A stretch of 64,000 nucleotides of DNA, taken from assembly GCF_014844035.1 (NCBI RefSeq), contig NZ_CP062159.1, positions 4,154,001 through 4,218,000 of the forward strand. Direction: 5' to 3'. Positions 26,940 to 36,211 of the stretch are shown here, one piece after another; position 1 is the stretch's first letter, and each line of letters starts with the position of its first letter. Under the pieces are notes generated by a model. The model had not been told where the DNA came from. It worked only from the letters and a program-made list of their open reading frames with translations, and made no database searches. Origin of the DNA: Flavobacterium sp. MDT1-60. Its GTDB lineage: Bacteria; Bacteroidota; Bacteroidia; Flavobacteriales; Flavobacteriaceae. A program made the position numbers and the translations under genes.

Positions 26940-27965
26940 ATGGAAGATACTATTGCAGTTTATGGTGCTTACGGACATACCGGGAAATTTATTGTTGCTG
27001 CCCTAAGCAAACAAGGATATAATCTACTTCTCTCCGGAAGAGATCAGGAAAAATTAATTCTGTTGAATAAAGAATATCCCCAGTTTAAAATAAAACTAGC
27101 TGATATTAATAATCCAAAAACATTAGATGAAGCATTTTCAGGAGCAAAAATTATTATAAATTGTGCAGGACCTTATCTGGATACAGCTGAACCAATCATT
27201 CAATCTGCATTAAGATTAAAGGCTCATTATATTGATTTAAGTGCTGAGCAAAAAGCGGTATTAGATGTTTTTGAACAGTTTTCTGAACAGGCAAAACTGG
27301 CCAAAACCTTAATCATACCAGCTGCTGCTTTCTATGGTGGATTAGGTGACTTGTTAAGTACTGCCATAACGCAGAATTGGAATCAAATTGATGAGATAAA
27401 TATTTACATCGGTCTGGATTCCTGGCACCCAACAAAAGGAACAAGATTGACAGGGGATAGAAATCACTACACAAGATTGACTTTAAAAGATAATAGTTTG
27501 CAAGATCTACAACCTGGTCTTCCAATAAACTGGGATTTTAAGAACCCTATTGGGATTAAAGAAGTTGTGGCTCTGCCTCTATCCGAAATCATTACTATTT
27601 CCCGCCATTTAAATGTAAATACAATCAATACCTATCTAAGTCAAAATTCTTTAGATGATCTCCGAAATAAAGAAACACCTGAACCAAAACCTGTGGACGA
27701 AAAAAACAGATCTTCTCAAAATTTTTGTATAGAAGTCGTAGCGACCAAAAATAATAACAAAAGGACAATAATAGCTCAGGGACAGGATATCTATGCTGTT
27801 ACCGCTCCTTTAGTTGTTGAAACTGTTAATCGAATTGTATCAGGTAAAACAAAAAAAACAGGAGTAACTACAATAGGAGAAGTGTTTGATGCGGTTGACT
27901 TTTTGCAATCTTTAAATGAAGATGACATAACTGTTTCAACAGTTCAGGAAACTGAATTAACTTAA
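26940..27965 (+). CDS. Saccharopine dehydrogenase-like NAD(P)-binding protein
   Basis: 341 residues. An N-terminal Rossmann fold starts at residue 4 with VYGAYGHTGKFIVAALSKQG, followed by SGRDQEKL and IIINCAGPYLDTAEPII, the usual signature of saccharopine-dehydrogenase-like proteins acting as trans-acting reductases or unknown oxidoreductases. The lysine pathway role is unlikely since no other lysine genes are near. No signal peptide. Monocistronic as far as seen. Confidence 0.8.
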   Translation: MEDTIAVYGAYGHTGKFIVAALSKQGYNLLLSGRDQEKLILLNKEYPQFKIKLADINNPKTLDEAFSGAKIIINCAGPYLDTAEPIIQSALRLKAHYIDLSAEQKAVLDVFEQFSEQAKLAKTLIIPAAAFYGGLGDLLSTAITQNWNQIDEINIYIGLDSWHPTKGTRLTGDRNHYTRLTLKDNSLQDLQPGLPINWDFKNPIGIKEVVALPLSEIITISRHLNVNTINTYLSQNSLDDLRNKETPEPKPVDEKNRSSQNFCIEVVATKNNNKRTIIAQGQDIYAVTAPLVVETVNRIVSGKTKKTGVTTIGEVFDAVDFLQSLNEDDITVSTVQETELT

Positions 27966-28087
27966 TATTTCAACCAATTATTCCTTTTATAATAAACCGA
28001 TAGGGTTTTATTTGTAATTTCGATTTCCAAAAAAAGTGATTGTTTTGTTCAATAACAATCTTTATAATATTAAAATACAATACTAAA

Positions 28088-28525
28088 ATGGCTTCATTTA
28101 TTAAAGAAATTTCTTTTCGCTGGTCAGATCTTGACCCTAATTTTCACGTTCGTCATAGTGCTTATTACGATTTTGGTGCACAACATCGTATCGAAATCCT
28201 GGAAGAACTGGGTTTAACTTTAAGAGTGATGCAAACACAAGGTTTTGGTCCTGTTTTATTTAGAGAAGAATGCGTTTTTAGAAAAGAATTAAAACTTTCA
28301 GACAAGATATTTATTCACACCAAAACATCCAAAATGAAAGCCGATGCTTCTCGCTGGTCGATCATTCACGAATTCAGAAGAGAAGATGATACACTCTGTG
28401 CTGTCATTACGGTTGATGGCGCCTGGATGGATACTAAACTTCGTAAATTAGCTTCTCCAACTCCTGAAATTGCGATTGAGGCTTTAAGTATTTTCCCGAA
28501 AAGTGATGACTTTGTCGGACTTTAA
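28088..28525 (+). CDS. Acyl-CoA thioesterase (4HBT hotdog fold)
   Basis: 145 residues from ATG 28088; a longer frame from 28040 adds 16 hydrophobic, unlike residues. The hallmark is at the N-terminus: SFRWSDLDPNFHVRHSAYYD, with the Asp of the 4-hydroxybenzoyl-CoA thioesterase family and the later FGPVLFREECVFRKEL strand. Likely hydrolyses acyl-CoA in the cytoplasm; chain length unknown. It is convergent with the lyase gene and separated by a bidirectional terminator. Confidence 0.85.
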   Translation: MASFIKEISFRWSDLDPNFHVRHSAYYDFGAQHRIEILEELGLTLRVMQTQGFGPVLFREECVFRKELKLSDKIFIHTKTSKMKADASRWSIIHEFRREDDTLCAVITVDGAWMDTKLRKLASPTPEIAIEALSIFPKSDDFVGL

Positions 28526-28548
28526 AATTAAAGTCATTTTTTTAATTA

Positions 28549-28593
28549 TAAAACCAAAAGCAGCTAAGTATTTAGCTGCTTTTGGTTTTATAA
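28549..28593. terminator. Bidirectional terminator
   Basis: Nearly perfect 19-bp arms, ATAAAACCAAAAGCAGCTA and its complement, around AGTAT, between the convergent thioesterase and pectate-lyase genes. Confidence 0.9.
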
Positions 28594-28606
28594 TTAATTG
28601 AAATAA

Positions 28607-31600
28607 TTATTCTGTTACAATCTTAAAGTTGCTGTTTAAATTTTCTCCCGAAACATTTAAAATGTAAACTCCTGATATATTTTTATTTGCAACGTTTAAT
28701 GCAAAAATTCCATTTCCATTTGAAGCAATTTTTTCTTTGAGAATAATTCTTCCTGATATATCTACCAAAGTCGCTGTCAAATCGAATAAATTATAATCCG
28801 GAATCTGGATAAAAATTTGATCTTTTACAGGATTTGGATATATAATAGTAGTACTGTTATTTTGGCTGAATTTTTCAGTATCCAAAAACTCTTGCGTAAA
28901 TAAGGCAGTAACTTCAGTAGCATTTAATGGATAATTAAAAAGTTGAAGTTCATCAAACTGCCCTTTATAAGGTGCTGGAGCAGTACCAGAAGACAATTCA
29001 ATTTCGCCAATATTTCCAATTATTAAATCACTTGTTTCACCAATACCCGTAACAGCAGTCTCATCAAGCTCTGCCGAAAAAACACCATTAGTATATATTC
29101 TCATTTTATGAGCGATTACATCTCTCATAATAACAACATTTACCCAGTCTCCTGTAAAGTATTTGGCTGCTGCTGTAGTTACTTCTTTTTTAGTGATATC
29201 ATCATCTATGGCAAAACGCAAAAGACCACCTTTAATCTCTATGTTGTATCTTTTACCAGTTGCACCCGTTGTCGTATTTTTTGTAAACGAGCCTTTACAT
29301 AATACATAAATACTCGTTGAAGAGGAACTTGGCAATGATTCAGGTGCGGCTTTCATCCAGAATGATAACGTAAACGAATTTCTGTCAAATAATAAGTGGT
29401 CCTGATTTGGAATACTAACCATCGGCTTATTATTTGGTGAGGTTGAAAAATCTATTGCTTTGTTTGCCTTTCCGGTAACTCTTACAGTGGCATTATCAAA
29501 AGCCGGATCTAATACTCCATGATTTGCATAACTTGTTAAGTCAATAATTTGCTCTCCTGCTAATGGCGCTTCTTTAAATGGCCAATGACCTACAAGAGCC
29601 TGTGTCAATGCTCTGAAACTCCATACATCGCCCGTTGCTGTTCCTTTATCATTTATAGCATCAATTCGCCAATAGTAATTTATAGCCGGACTTAAACCAG
29701 TAACCAGATAAGATGGATTTGCTGAGTAAGCAACATCTCCTAATTTGGTTAAATTTGAAGAAGAAGTACCAAAATATACAGCATAAGTTACCGTATTTGA
29801 ACTCCCGCTCCATTTTAAAGTTAAGTTACCACTTGTCAGTTCTGCATTATTAAATCCTGAAGCCGGAACCGGAGTACTTGCTTTAGATGGTGGCAACGGA
29901 ATAGGTGGCGTAGTTATCGTTGCCGTTTCATATACCGAAGACTCTGTACTATTTATTGCTTTAATCCGATAATAGTAAAGCGTGTTTGGAAGTAAACCTG
30001 TATCATTATAGCTTGTAGTATTCGCTGCCTGTGTACTAATTACCGTAAAATCGGTACCATTTGCAGAACGTTCTATTACATAGTTGTTTTCATTTGTTGC
30101 ACTATCAATCCAGTTAATTGTCAACGAACTAGATGGCAGAGCCTCCATTGAAGCCACATTAGTAAAATTTATATTTGATGGTGGAATAATGAAATTTGGA
30201 GGAGTTACATTTGCCAATCCATTAATATATACTTCAATGTTTAGATATGGTGCATGTGATGTACTAACTACCAGGGCATCGGCACTATTTTTATTCAAGC
30301 CATTGGCATCTTCCCAGGCATCTGGCATACCATCATTATCTGTATCTAATGGAGCTGGCGCACCGTAAACATGTCCGGCACCTCCGTTTATAAAACCAAA
30401 CTGTGTCGTTAAATCTGTCTGAACATAAACATATGTAGCTATTGTTCCTTTAGACATCAGGTCTGAAATCATTAAGTTATCTACCTGATCTCGTCTAGGG
30501 TAAGAAGCTCCTACACCGGAAACAATTTTAGTATAGGCATCCTGAGCAGTTAAAGTGGGGGTTTTCATCGGATAATCATAGGGAGTTGACAGAATCGTTG
30601 CTGCATCTCCGGTAGGATATCCGGTTAAATCTGAAGGAACTAAAGTGCCATTTAATACCCCATCTTTATTATTGTCAAAATAATTCCCAGCGCCATATAA
30701 AGAGAAATTGTCATTTCCTCTGTTAAAAGGTGTAGAAATTGAAGTGCTTGTATTTGGACCTCCAATAAAATAATTATTGATAATATTTACATCAGAACTT
30801 CCGGCAGAATCTCCACCCATAATGTAGGCATCCCCAGATTTTGTATGTCCATAGGTATTGCCGTAATTCCCCCAATTATAAACAACATTGTTTACAAACT
30901 CATTAATACCTTTTATTTTATTATTACGTGTTTTATTGCAGATATATAAATTTCCAATTAAACTGATCTTACCACCTGAAGGCTGAATTAATCCACCTGC
31001 AGAATGATTATGACGATGCATACCCTGACCAATAATAGAATTCTGAATTGTTATATTATCCGGACTTATACCTTTATTATCCCAGTTGATAGAAAAAACT
31101 TCATCTGTACCCCAGGTAAAAGTCATGTGGTCAAAAATCATATTGGCTCCATTGGCAAGTCCGGATGCATCCTGATTTTGGGCAGTACCTCCATAACGAA
31201 TACGCAGATATCTCGCTATAGTATTGTTGGCTCCCGTAAATGTTACTCTTGGTCCTAAAAATACGATTCCTTCTCCAGTGGCAGTTTGTCCTGCAATAGT
31301 GGTATTACTTGCTACAACGACCTGAGAAAGTAAATTAACAATGCCTCCTACCCGAAATATCACAAATCTTCCTTCCTGACTAACGGCATCACGAAATGAA
31401 CCCGGACCGCTGTCATTTAAATTGGTCACTAAATAAATTTGAGGATTTGTGGAACCTCTTGCGCCTGTAGTATATCGTCCAAAACCGGTTGCTTCCGGAA
31501 ATGCTAATGTTTGTGCATTTAAATTACCAAGATGGGCAAATAAGCCACAAATCATAAAAATTTTAAACACATGGTTAAATGTCAAAGTACTTTTTTTCAT
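28607..31600 (-). CDS. Secreted pectate-lyase-like protein with FN3, LamG-like and T9SS sorting domains
   Basis: 997 residues. Signal peptide about 1-29 (ending LNAQ). Residues about 30-380 are a right-handed beta-helix lyase start: FPEATGFGRYTTGARG, FRDAVSQEGRFVIFRVGGIV and IFDHMTFTWGTDEVFS, typical of PL1-type pectate lyases. Then a DxDxDG calcium-like linker (TDNDGMPDAWEDANGLN), two fibronectin type III modules (about 490-700), a LamG/concanavalin-like domain (about 715-905), and a type A T9SS sorting domain starting IIYPNPVKDQIFIQ. It should be exported through the outer membrane by T9SS and act on pectin-like glycans. No SusCD pair is adjacent. Confidence 0.9.
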   Translation of the reverse strand: MKKSTLTFNHVFKIFMICGLFAHLGNLNAQTLAFPEATGFGRYTTGARGSTNPQIYLVTNLNDSGPGSFRDAVSQEGRFVIFRVGGIVNLLSQVVVASNTTIAGQTATGEGIVFLGPRVTFTGANNTIARYLRIRYGGTAQNQDASGLANGANMIFDHMTFTWGTDEVFSINWDNKGISPDNITIQNSIIGQGMHRHNHSAGGLIQPSGGKISLIGNLYICNKTRNNKIKGINEFVNNVVYNWGNYGNTYGHTKSGDAYIMGGDSAGSSDVNIINNYFIGGPNTSTSISTPFNRGNDNFSLYGAGNYFDNNKDGVLNGTLVPSDLTGYPTGDAATILSTPYDYPMKTPTLTAQDAYTKIVSGVGASYPRRDQVDNLMISDLMSKGTIATYVYVQTDLTTQFGFINGGAGHVYGAPAPLDTDNDGMPDAWEDANGLNKNSADALVVSTSHAPYLNIEVYINGLANVTPPNFIIPPSNINFTNVASMEALPSSSLTINWIDSATNENNYVIERSANGTDFTVISTQAANTTSYNDTGLLPNTLYYYRIKAINSTESSVYETATITTPPIPLPPSKASTPVPASGFNNAELTSGNLTLKWSGSSNTVTYAVYFGTSSSNLTKLGDVAYSANPSYLVTGLSPAINYYWRIDAINDKGTATGDVWSFRALTQALVGHWPFKEAPLAGEQIIDLTSYANHGVLDPAFDNATVRVTGKANKAIDFSTSPNNKPMVSIPNQDHLLFDRNSFTLSFWMKAAPESLPSSSSTSIYVLCKGSFTKNTTTGATGKRYNIEIKGGLLRFAIDDDITKKEVTTAAAKYFTGDWVNVVIMRDVIAHKMRIYTNGVFSAELDETAVTGIGETSDLIIGNIGEIELSSGTAPAPYKGQFDELQLFNYPLNATEVTALFTQEFLDTEKFSQNNSTTIIYPNPVKDQIFIQIPDYNLFDLTATLVDISGRIILKEKIASNGNGIFALNVANKNISGVYILNVSGENLNSNFKIVTE

Positions 31601-31615
31601 AATAAACGAGGTTAG

Positions 31616-31632
31616 ATTGGTTATAAACCAAT
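31616..31632. promoter_or_regulatory. Short palindrome upstream of the lyase gene
   Basis: ATTGGTT-ATA-AACCAAT, perfect 7-bp arms, 15 bp before the lyase ATG on the minus strand. It could be an operator or a leader hairpin. The remaining 31633-31870 shows nothing recognisable. Confidence 0.3.
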
Positions 31633-31871
31633 TTACCTATAAGAAAAAGAGCTACTATCCTGTCCTATCCTGCATTTACAATTCTAATTATCAATATATT
31701 AAATATTTCGAAATAAAAGAGATGTGTTTGTCGCATTGGAAAAAATAAAAACACAAAATCAATTATTTTCTTACATTTCCTTTAACAAATAAGATGAAAA
31801 AAAATTACGGCATACATAGTATCATACAATTATGAATGAATAATCTTTTATAATATTAAAAAGGGAATTGA

Positions 31872-31959
31872 TAACTTTGTTTCTCTGTAGTTCCAAACTC
31901 ATTTTGTTATAAATTATGAAATCCAAAAAGTAGTGATAACTGTTTTTGGATTTTTTTCC
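31872..31959 (+). ncRNA. Candidate short leader or small RNA ending in a terminator
   Basis: A -7 element TAACTTTG (31872-31879) is followed about 40 bp later by a hairpin with 11-bp arms AAATCCAAAAA (31919-31929) and TTTTTGGATTT (31943-31953) and a T run. No gene lies between, and the next gene (MscS) starts at 31975. This would give a terminated RNA of about 70-75 nt, either independent or an attenuator for the channel gene. Confidence 0.4.
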
Positions 31960-31974
31960 TCAAAATAAAAACTT

Positions 31975-32835
31975 ATGATCGATTACTTAAAAGATTTTAG
32001 AATCCTTATTTTTATCGCTATTATTGCTGTTACTACAATTATTTTAGGCGCCACAACAGATAAACTACTTCGGTATCTTTTATACCGAAAACAAAACAAT
32101 AAAGATTATGATGCAACTGGATTCAAATTTTTAAAACATCTCATCATAACTGTAATTTACCTTTTAGGATTTGCCTTTGCTTTAATACAAATTCCCGAGT
32201 TTAAAATCATTGGTCATTCCGTTTTAGCCGGAGCCGGTATGATTTCTTTAGTTGCCGGTTTGGCTTCTCAACAAGCATTGAGTAATATTGTTAGTGGTAT
32301 TTTTCTGGTCATTTTTAAACCATTCCGAATCAATGATAAAATTACCATCAATAATTTTGTTGGTACTGTAGAAGACATAAATTTGAGGCAAGTAGTTTTG
32401 AAAGATGCCGAAAATAACCGAATCATAATTCCGAATGCAGTCATAAGTAATCAGATTATTGTAAACACCAATATGCATGATACCAAATCCTGCAAAATCA
32501 TCGAAATTGGAATTGGTTACAATTCTGATATCGAAAAAGCATTAGAAATCATGAAAGCCGAAATTGCTAAACATCCTCTTTTTATTGATACCAGAACTGC
32601 CGAAACCAAGAAACAAAAAGCACCTTTAGTTGTGGCACGTGTTGTCGCATTGGCAGATTCAAGCGTAACTTTAAAAGCGTGGGCGTGGGCAAAAAATTCG
32701 ACAGATGGTTTTGTAATGTATTGCGATTTACTGCAAAGCATCAAAAAGCGTTTTGATGAAGCAAATATTGATATTCCGTATCCACAAAGAGTTGTGACTT
32801 TGAAAAACGAATCAAAAGATTCAAAAAACAAATAA
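31975..32835 (+). CDS. MscS-family mechanosensitive ion channel
   Basis: 286 residues. Three membrane segments (about 8-28, 55-75, 82-105), the third a Gly/Ala-rich pore helix: LAGAGMISLVAGLASQQALS, then NIVSGIFLVIFKPF. The beta domain follows (GTVEDINLRQVVLKDAENNR, IIPNAVISN). Inner-membrane tension-gated release channel. ATG 31975 follows a terminator-like hairpin by 16 bp. It is 7 bp ahead of the maleylpyruvate-isomerase-like gene. Confidence 0.9.
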   Translation: MIDYLKDFRILIFIAIIAVTTIILGATTDKLLRYLLYRKQNNKDYDATGFKFLKHLIITVIYLLGFAFALIQIPEFKIIGHSVLAGAGMISLVAGLASQQALSNIVSGIFLVIFKPFRINDKITINNFVGTVEDINLRQVVLKDAENNRIIIPNAVISNQIIVNTNMHDTKSCKIIEIGIGYNSDIEKALEIMKAEIAKHPLFIDTRTAETKKQKAPLVVARVVALADSSVTLKAWAWAKNSTDGFVMYCDLLQSIKKRFDEANIDIPYPQRVVTLKNESKDSKNK

Positions 32836-32842
32836 TGATGCT

Positions 32843-33685
32843 ATGAAAGCTCCAGAAATTGTACCTATTGAAACTTTACATTTATTTCCAATTTTGGATG
32901 AATTGTTAATCGAACTTTTAAAATCATTAACAGAGGAAGAATGGAATGCAAAAACAGTCTGTAAAAAATGGACGGTAAAAGATATTGCTTCTCATTTATT
33001 AGATGGAAATTTAAGAGGATTGTCGATTTCCAGAGATCATTTCTTTGGAGAAAATCCAGAAGACATAAACTCGTACGATGATTTGGTTGCTTTTTTAAAT
33101 CAATTGAATATGACGTGGACAAATGCGACTAAAAGACTTAGTCCAACCGTTTTAATTAATTTATTAGAAACTACAGGAAAGCAATATTCTGAGCATTTGC
33201 AAACTTTAAACCCTTTTGAAAACGCGATATTTTCAGTTGCATGGGCGGGCGAAGTAACTTCATTAAACTGGTTTCATATTGCCCGGGAATACACAGAAAA
33301 ATTTCTGCATCAACAGCAAATTAGAGATGCTATTGGTAAACAGGCACTTTTAACTACAACTTTGTTCTATCCTTTCATTCATACTTTTATGCAGGCCTTA
33401 CCTCATGTTTACGCAAACGTAAAGGCTGAAAAAGGCACAATCGTTTCCATAATTGTAACTACCGAAATTGGTAGCCAATGGAGTATTATTAAAGAAGATG
33501 AAAATTGGAAACTTATCACTTCTTTTGAGGCAGATCCAACTGCAATTGTAAAAATTAGTCCTGAAGACGCCTGGCTTTTATTTTCAAAAGGAATAACTCC
33601 TTCTGAAGCAAAAGAAAAAGTTGAAATTATTGGAGACAAAAAATTAGGTGAAATTGCCTTGAATATGGTTTCGGTTATGGCATAA
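32843..33685 (+). CDS. Maleylpyruvate isomerase N-terminal/DinB-like protein
   Basis: 280 residues. The N-terminal four-helix bundle shows WTVKDIASHLLDGNLRGLSI, typical of mycothiol-dependent maleylpyruvate isomerase/DinB folds, with the metal His in ASHLL and HIAREYTEKFLHQQQ. The last about 100 residues look like the small SCP2-like domain (PTAIVKISPEDAWLLFSKG). Bacteroidota do not make mycothiol, so the thiol cofactor, if any, is unknown. It overlaps in transcription with the outer-membrane protein gene, whose stop codon is 1 bp away on the other strand. Confidence 0.8.
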   Translation: MKAPEIVPIETLHLFPILDELLIELLKSLTEEEWNAKTVCKKWTVKDIASHLLDGNLRGLSISRDHFFGENPEDINSYDDLVAFLNQLNMTWTNATKRLSPTVLINLLETTGKQYSEHLQTLNPFENAIFSVAWAGEVTSLNWFHIAREYTEKFLHQQQIRDAIGKQALLTTTLFYPFIHTFMQALPHVYANVKAEKGTIVSIIVTTEIGSQWSIIKEDENWKLITSFEADPTAIVKISPEDAWLLFSKGITPSEAKEKVEIIGDKKLGEIALNMVSVMA

Positions 33686-33686
33686 T

Positions 33687-34379
33687 TTACTGAAACTTCA
33701 ATCCAAAGTTTACTTTATCAAAAGTCGTACTGCAGGAAATGGCAAATCGGCCCAAATTAACGGTTCCAAAAACACCTTCTACTCCATGTCCGGAATAAAA
33801 TCCGCCAGCTGAAAAACGACGAACCTGATATTTTAAAGCAATATCATTTACTCTGCTGCTTAACTGCCCAAAGACAATAACATTTGGAATAACTTCATAA
33901 CTTGCAAAAACCTTCGGTACTAGTTTTTTATAGTAATAAAAACTTTCATCCGTTTCGTAATCGACACTTGTTGAATGCAGGTTTTCAAGGTTTCCTCCAA
34001 TATAAGTGTTTTCAGAAAAATGCCAGGAAACACTAAAACCGGTAAAGGTTCCGTCATAACCGCTTCGGGATTCGAGATAACCAATACCAATCGTAGCTCT
34101 GAACTTACCACAAATTTTCCCGATATAACCAATATAAGTTCGGTCAATTTCCGACTTATCTATTCCGGCACCAAAAATAATATCGTCATCACACATATTA
34201 AATGCGTACTGAAAATAGGCCGAATATTGATTTTCATTGGCCGCGACAACGCTCCGGCCTTTATCGAGGTCGATATTTGCAGATATTAATGTAGAGTTTA
34301 TAACGGCGAAATCAAATGTGTTGATTTCCTGGGCAAATGTGGGGACTGTGAGCAAGAGTAATAGTATTGTTTTTTTCAT
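33687..34379 (-). CDS. Exported beta-rich protein, probably outer membrane
   Basis: 230 residues from ATG 34379, giving a clean signal peptide (KKTILLLLLTVPTFAQ). The mature part alternates in strands (IGIGYLESRSGYDGTFTGFS, NTYIGGNLENLHS, VFGQLSSRVNDIALKYQVRR) and ends with aromatic FGLKFQ, as in small beta-barrels. No family recognised. It is convergent with the preceding gene, with a 1-bp gap and no terminator. Confidence 0.7.
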   Translation of the reverse strand: MKKTILLLLLTVPTFAQEINTFDFAVINSTLISANIDLDKGRSVVAANENQYSAYFQYAFNMCDDDIIFGAGIDKSEIDRTYIGYIGKICGKFRATIGIGYLESRSGYDGTFTGFSVSWHFSENTYIGGNLENLHSTSVDYETDESFYYYKKLVPKVFASYEVIPNVIVFGQLSSRVNDIALKYQVRRFSAGGFYSGHGVEGVFGTVNLGRFAISCSTTFDKVNFGLKFQ

Positions 34380-34646
34380 AATACCAAATTTAGAAGACAA
34401 CATTCTTACTCTAATTTACGGATATTTTTCTTGTTAATAAAAGAAGTCCTTCAAATTACCACATTACTCGATTAAGTGTAATATTTTAGCAATCAACTTC
34501 TTATATTCAATTAAAACCCAAAATAAATATTCAACCTATGGAATCATTTTTCATTTTAATTTTCTGATAACTTTAAGACTTTAATTTTTGCATTTCAAAA
34601 TGGTTAACGGTAATTTTATAGTTCATAATCCTAAATCTGCCTAAAA

Positions 34647-35639
34647 ATGAAAATTATAAAACTGTTTTTTCTGTTTTTTTCTGTTTTTTGTTTTTCTCAA
34701 GAAGGAAATATTAAGTCATTAGACATTAACTTAACCAATTACGAATATCCTTTTCCTGTAAAATTTGTAGAGCTAAGCAACCAACGCCAATCTTTAAAAA
34801 TGGCTTATATGGATATAATTCCTGAAAATTACAACAAGAAAAATATCGTACTGCTTCATGGTAAAAACTTCAACGGTGCTTATTGGGAATCAACTATAAA
34901 AGCTCTAACCAAAGAAGGCTTCCGTGTCATCGTTCCGGATCAGATTGGTTTCGGAAAATCATCAAAACCAGATAATTTTCAATATACTTTTCAACAATTA
35001 GCCGAGAATACCAAAAAATTATTAGATCATTTAGGAGTTGAAAAAACAACTATTCTCGGACATTCGATGGGCGGAATGCTCGCGACAAGATTTGCTCTAA
35101 TGTATCCTGAAACTACAGAAAAATTAGTTCTGGAAAACCCGATTGGTTTAGAAGACTGGAAATTGGTTGTTCCGTATAAACCGGTAGACTGGTGGTACGA
35201 ATCGGAGCTAAAGCAAAATTATCAAGCCATCAAAAAATACCAAATGGAGAATTATTATGATGGAAAATGGAATGCCGATTTTCAAAAATGGGCTGAACTT
35301 AGCGCCGGTTGGACAACTGCTGCAGATTATAATCATGTCGCCTGGAATTCGGCACTTTTGTACGACATGATTTTTACGCAGCCTGTCGTTTATGAATTCA
35401 AAAACATCAAAAGCCCAACGCTTTTAATCATCGGAACAAGAGATAAGACGGCTTTAGGAAAAAATCTGGTTTCTGAAGAAGTCAAAAAAACAATGGGAAA
35501 CTATGCCGAATTAGGTAAAAAAACACAAAAAGCGATTCCGGATTCAAAATTAGTTGAAGTTCCAAACACAGGGCATTTACCACATATTGAATCTTTCGAT
35601 CAATTTATAAAACCATTAATTGTATTTTTGAAACAATAA
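34647..35639 (+). CDS. Exported alpha/beta-fold hydrolase
   Basis: 330 residues. Signal peptide (IIKLFFLFFSVFCFSQ). Classic alpha/beta hydrolase: LLHGKNFNGAYWE oxyanion loop near 70, nucleophile Ser140 in TTILGHSMGGML, acid Asp in IIGTRDKTA and catalytic His in PNTGHLPHIE. Likely periplasmic esterase or haloalkane-dehalogenase-like enzyme; the substrate cannot be told. The 242-bp gap before it contains no recognised feature. Confidence 0.85.
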   Translation: MKIIKLFFLFFSVFCFSQEGNIKSLDINLTNYEYPFPVKFVELSNQRQSLKMAYMDIIPENYNKKNIVLLHGKNFNGAYWESTIKALTKEGFRVIVPDQIGFGKSSKPDNFQYTFQQLAENTKKLLDHLGVEKTTILGHSMGGMLATRFALMYPETTEKLVLENPIGLEDWKLVVPYKPVDWWYESELKQNYQAIKKYQMENYYDGKWNADFQKWAELSAGWTTAADYNHVAWNSALLYDMIFTQPVVYEFKNIKSPTLLIIGTRDKTALGKNLVSEEVKKTMGNYAELGKKTQKAIPDSKLVEVPNTGHLPHIESFDQFIKPLIVFLKQ

Positions 35640-35657
35640 TTTTTTTCGCCACAAACT

Positions 35658-35777
35658 ATTTTTTGCCACGACCCGAGCGGTAGCGAACAGGCGAAGCAAT
35701 TACACGAATTTACACGAATTAATTCTATGCATCACAATAAAAAATTAGTGTTAATTCGTGTAATTCGTGGCAACCTT
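35658..35777. repeat. Imperfect inverted repeat (TTCGTGGCAA type) with a nested insert
   Basis: The right arm GTTAATTCGTGTAATTCGTGGCAA mirrors TTGCCACG (35666-35673) and ATTACACGAATTTACACGAATT on the left, which are separated by the insert ACCCGAGCGGTAGCGAA followed by CAGGCGAAGCA. A similar insert occurs at 46459-46490. Confidence 0.7.
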
Positions 35778-35803
35778 TTTAAATAACCTTAAAACTAAAA
35801 CAT

Positions 35804-36193
35804 ATGTTTACAATAGAACAAATCAAAGAAGCGCATGCTAAAGTAAAAAGCGGAGCAGATTTTCCAAATTACATACAAGACTTAATCATTTTAGGCGTAA
35901 AAGGTTATGATACATTTGTAAATGACGGACATACTGAATATTATGGTGTAAACAATTATACTGCTGCTTCTGATGAAAAATATGATTTAATACCTATTTC
36001 AACAACCGTCAATAAAGAACGTTTTATCGAATTTTTAGTTGCTCATCAGGACGGACAGTCTGATTATATCACTTTTTGCAATCATTGCGGACAATGTGGA
36101 ATAGCAAAATGGAGAGTTGATATTATCGAAATGACCTGTACTTATTTTGACTTGGCTCAAAACGAAATATTGATCGAAAAAATCCCTGGCTAA
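35804..36193 (+). CDS. DUF1398-family protein
   Basis: 129 residues, full length for this family of small cytoplasmic proteins. Recognised by MFTIEQIKEAHAKVKSGADF, the GVKGYDTFVNDGHTEYYG block and the closing YITFCNHCGQCGIAKW, which contains clustered Cys/His (CNHCGQC) that could bind metal. Function unknown. It precedes the ThuA gene by 18 bp. Confidence 0.9.
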   Translation: MFTIEQIKEAHAKVKSGADFPNYIQDLIILGVKGYDTFVNDGHTEYYGVNNYTAASDEKYDLIPISTTVNKERFIEFLVAHQDGQSDYITFCNHCGQCGIAKWRVDIIEMTCTYFDLAQNEILIEKIPG

Positions 36194-36211
36194 TTCCATT
36201 AAAAAAATTAT

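Noticed and set aside
31449-31748. Plus-strand 99-codon frame over the lyase start
   Set aside because: It runs antisense through a clear signal peptide and has no family-like content.
32517-32831. Minus-strand 104-codon frame inside the MscS gene
   Set aside because: Shadow of a well supported gene on the other strand.
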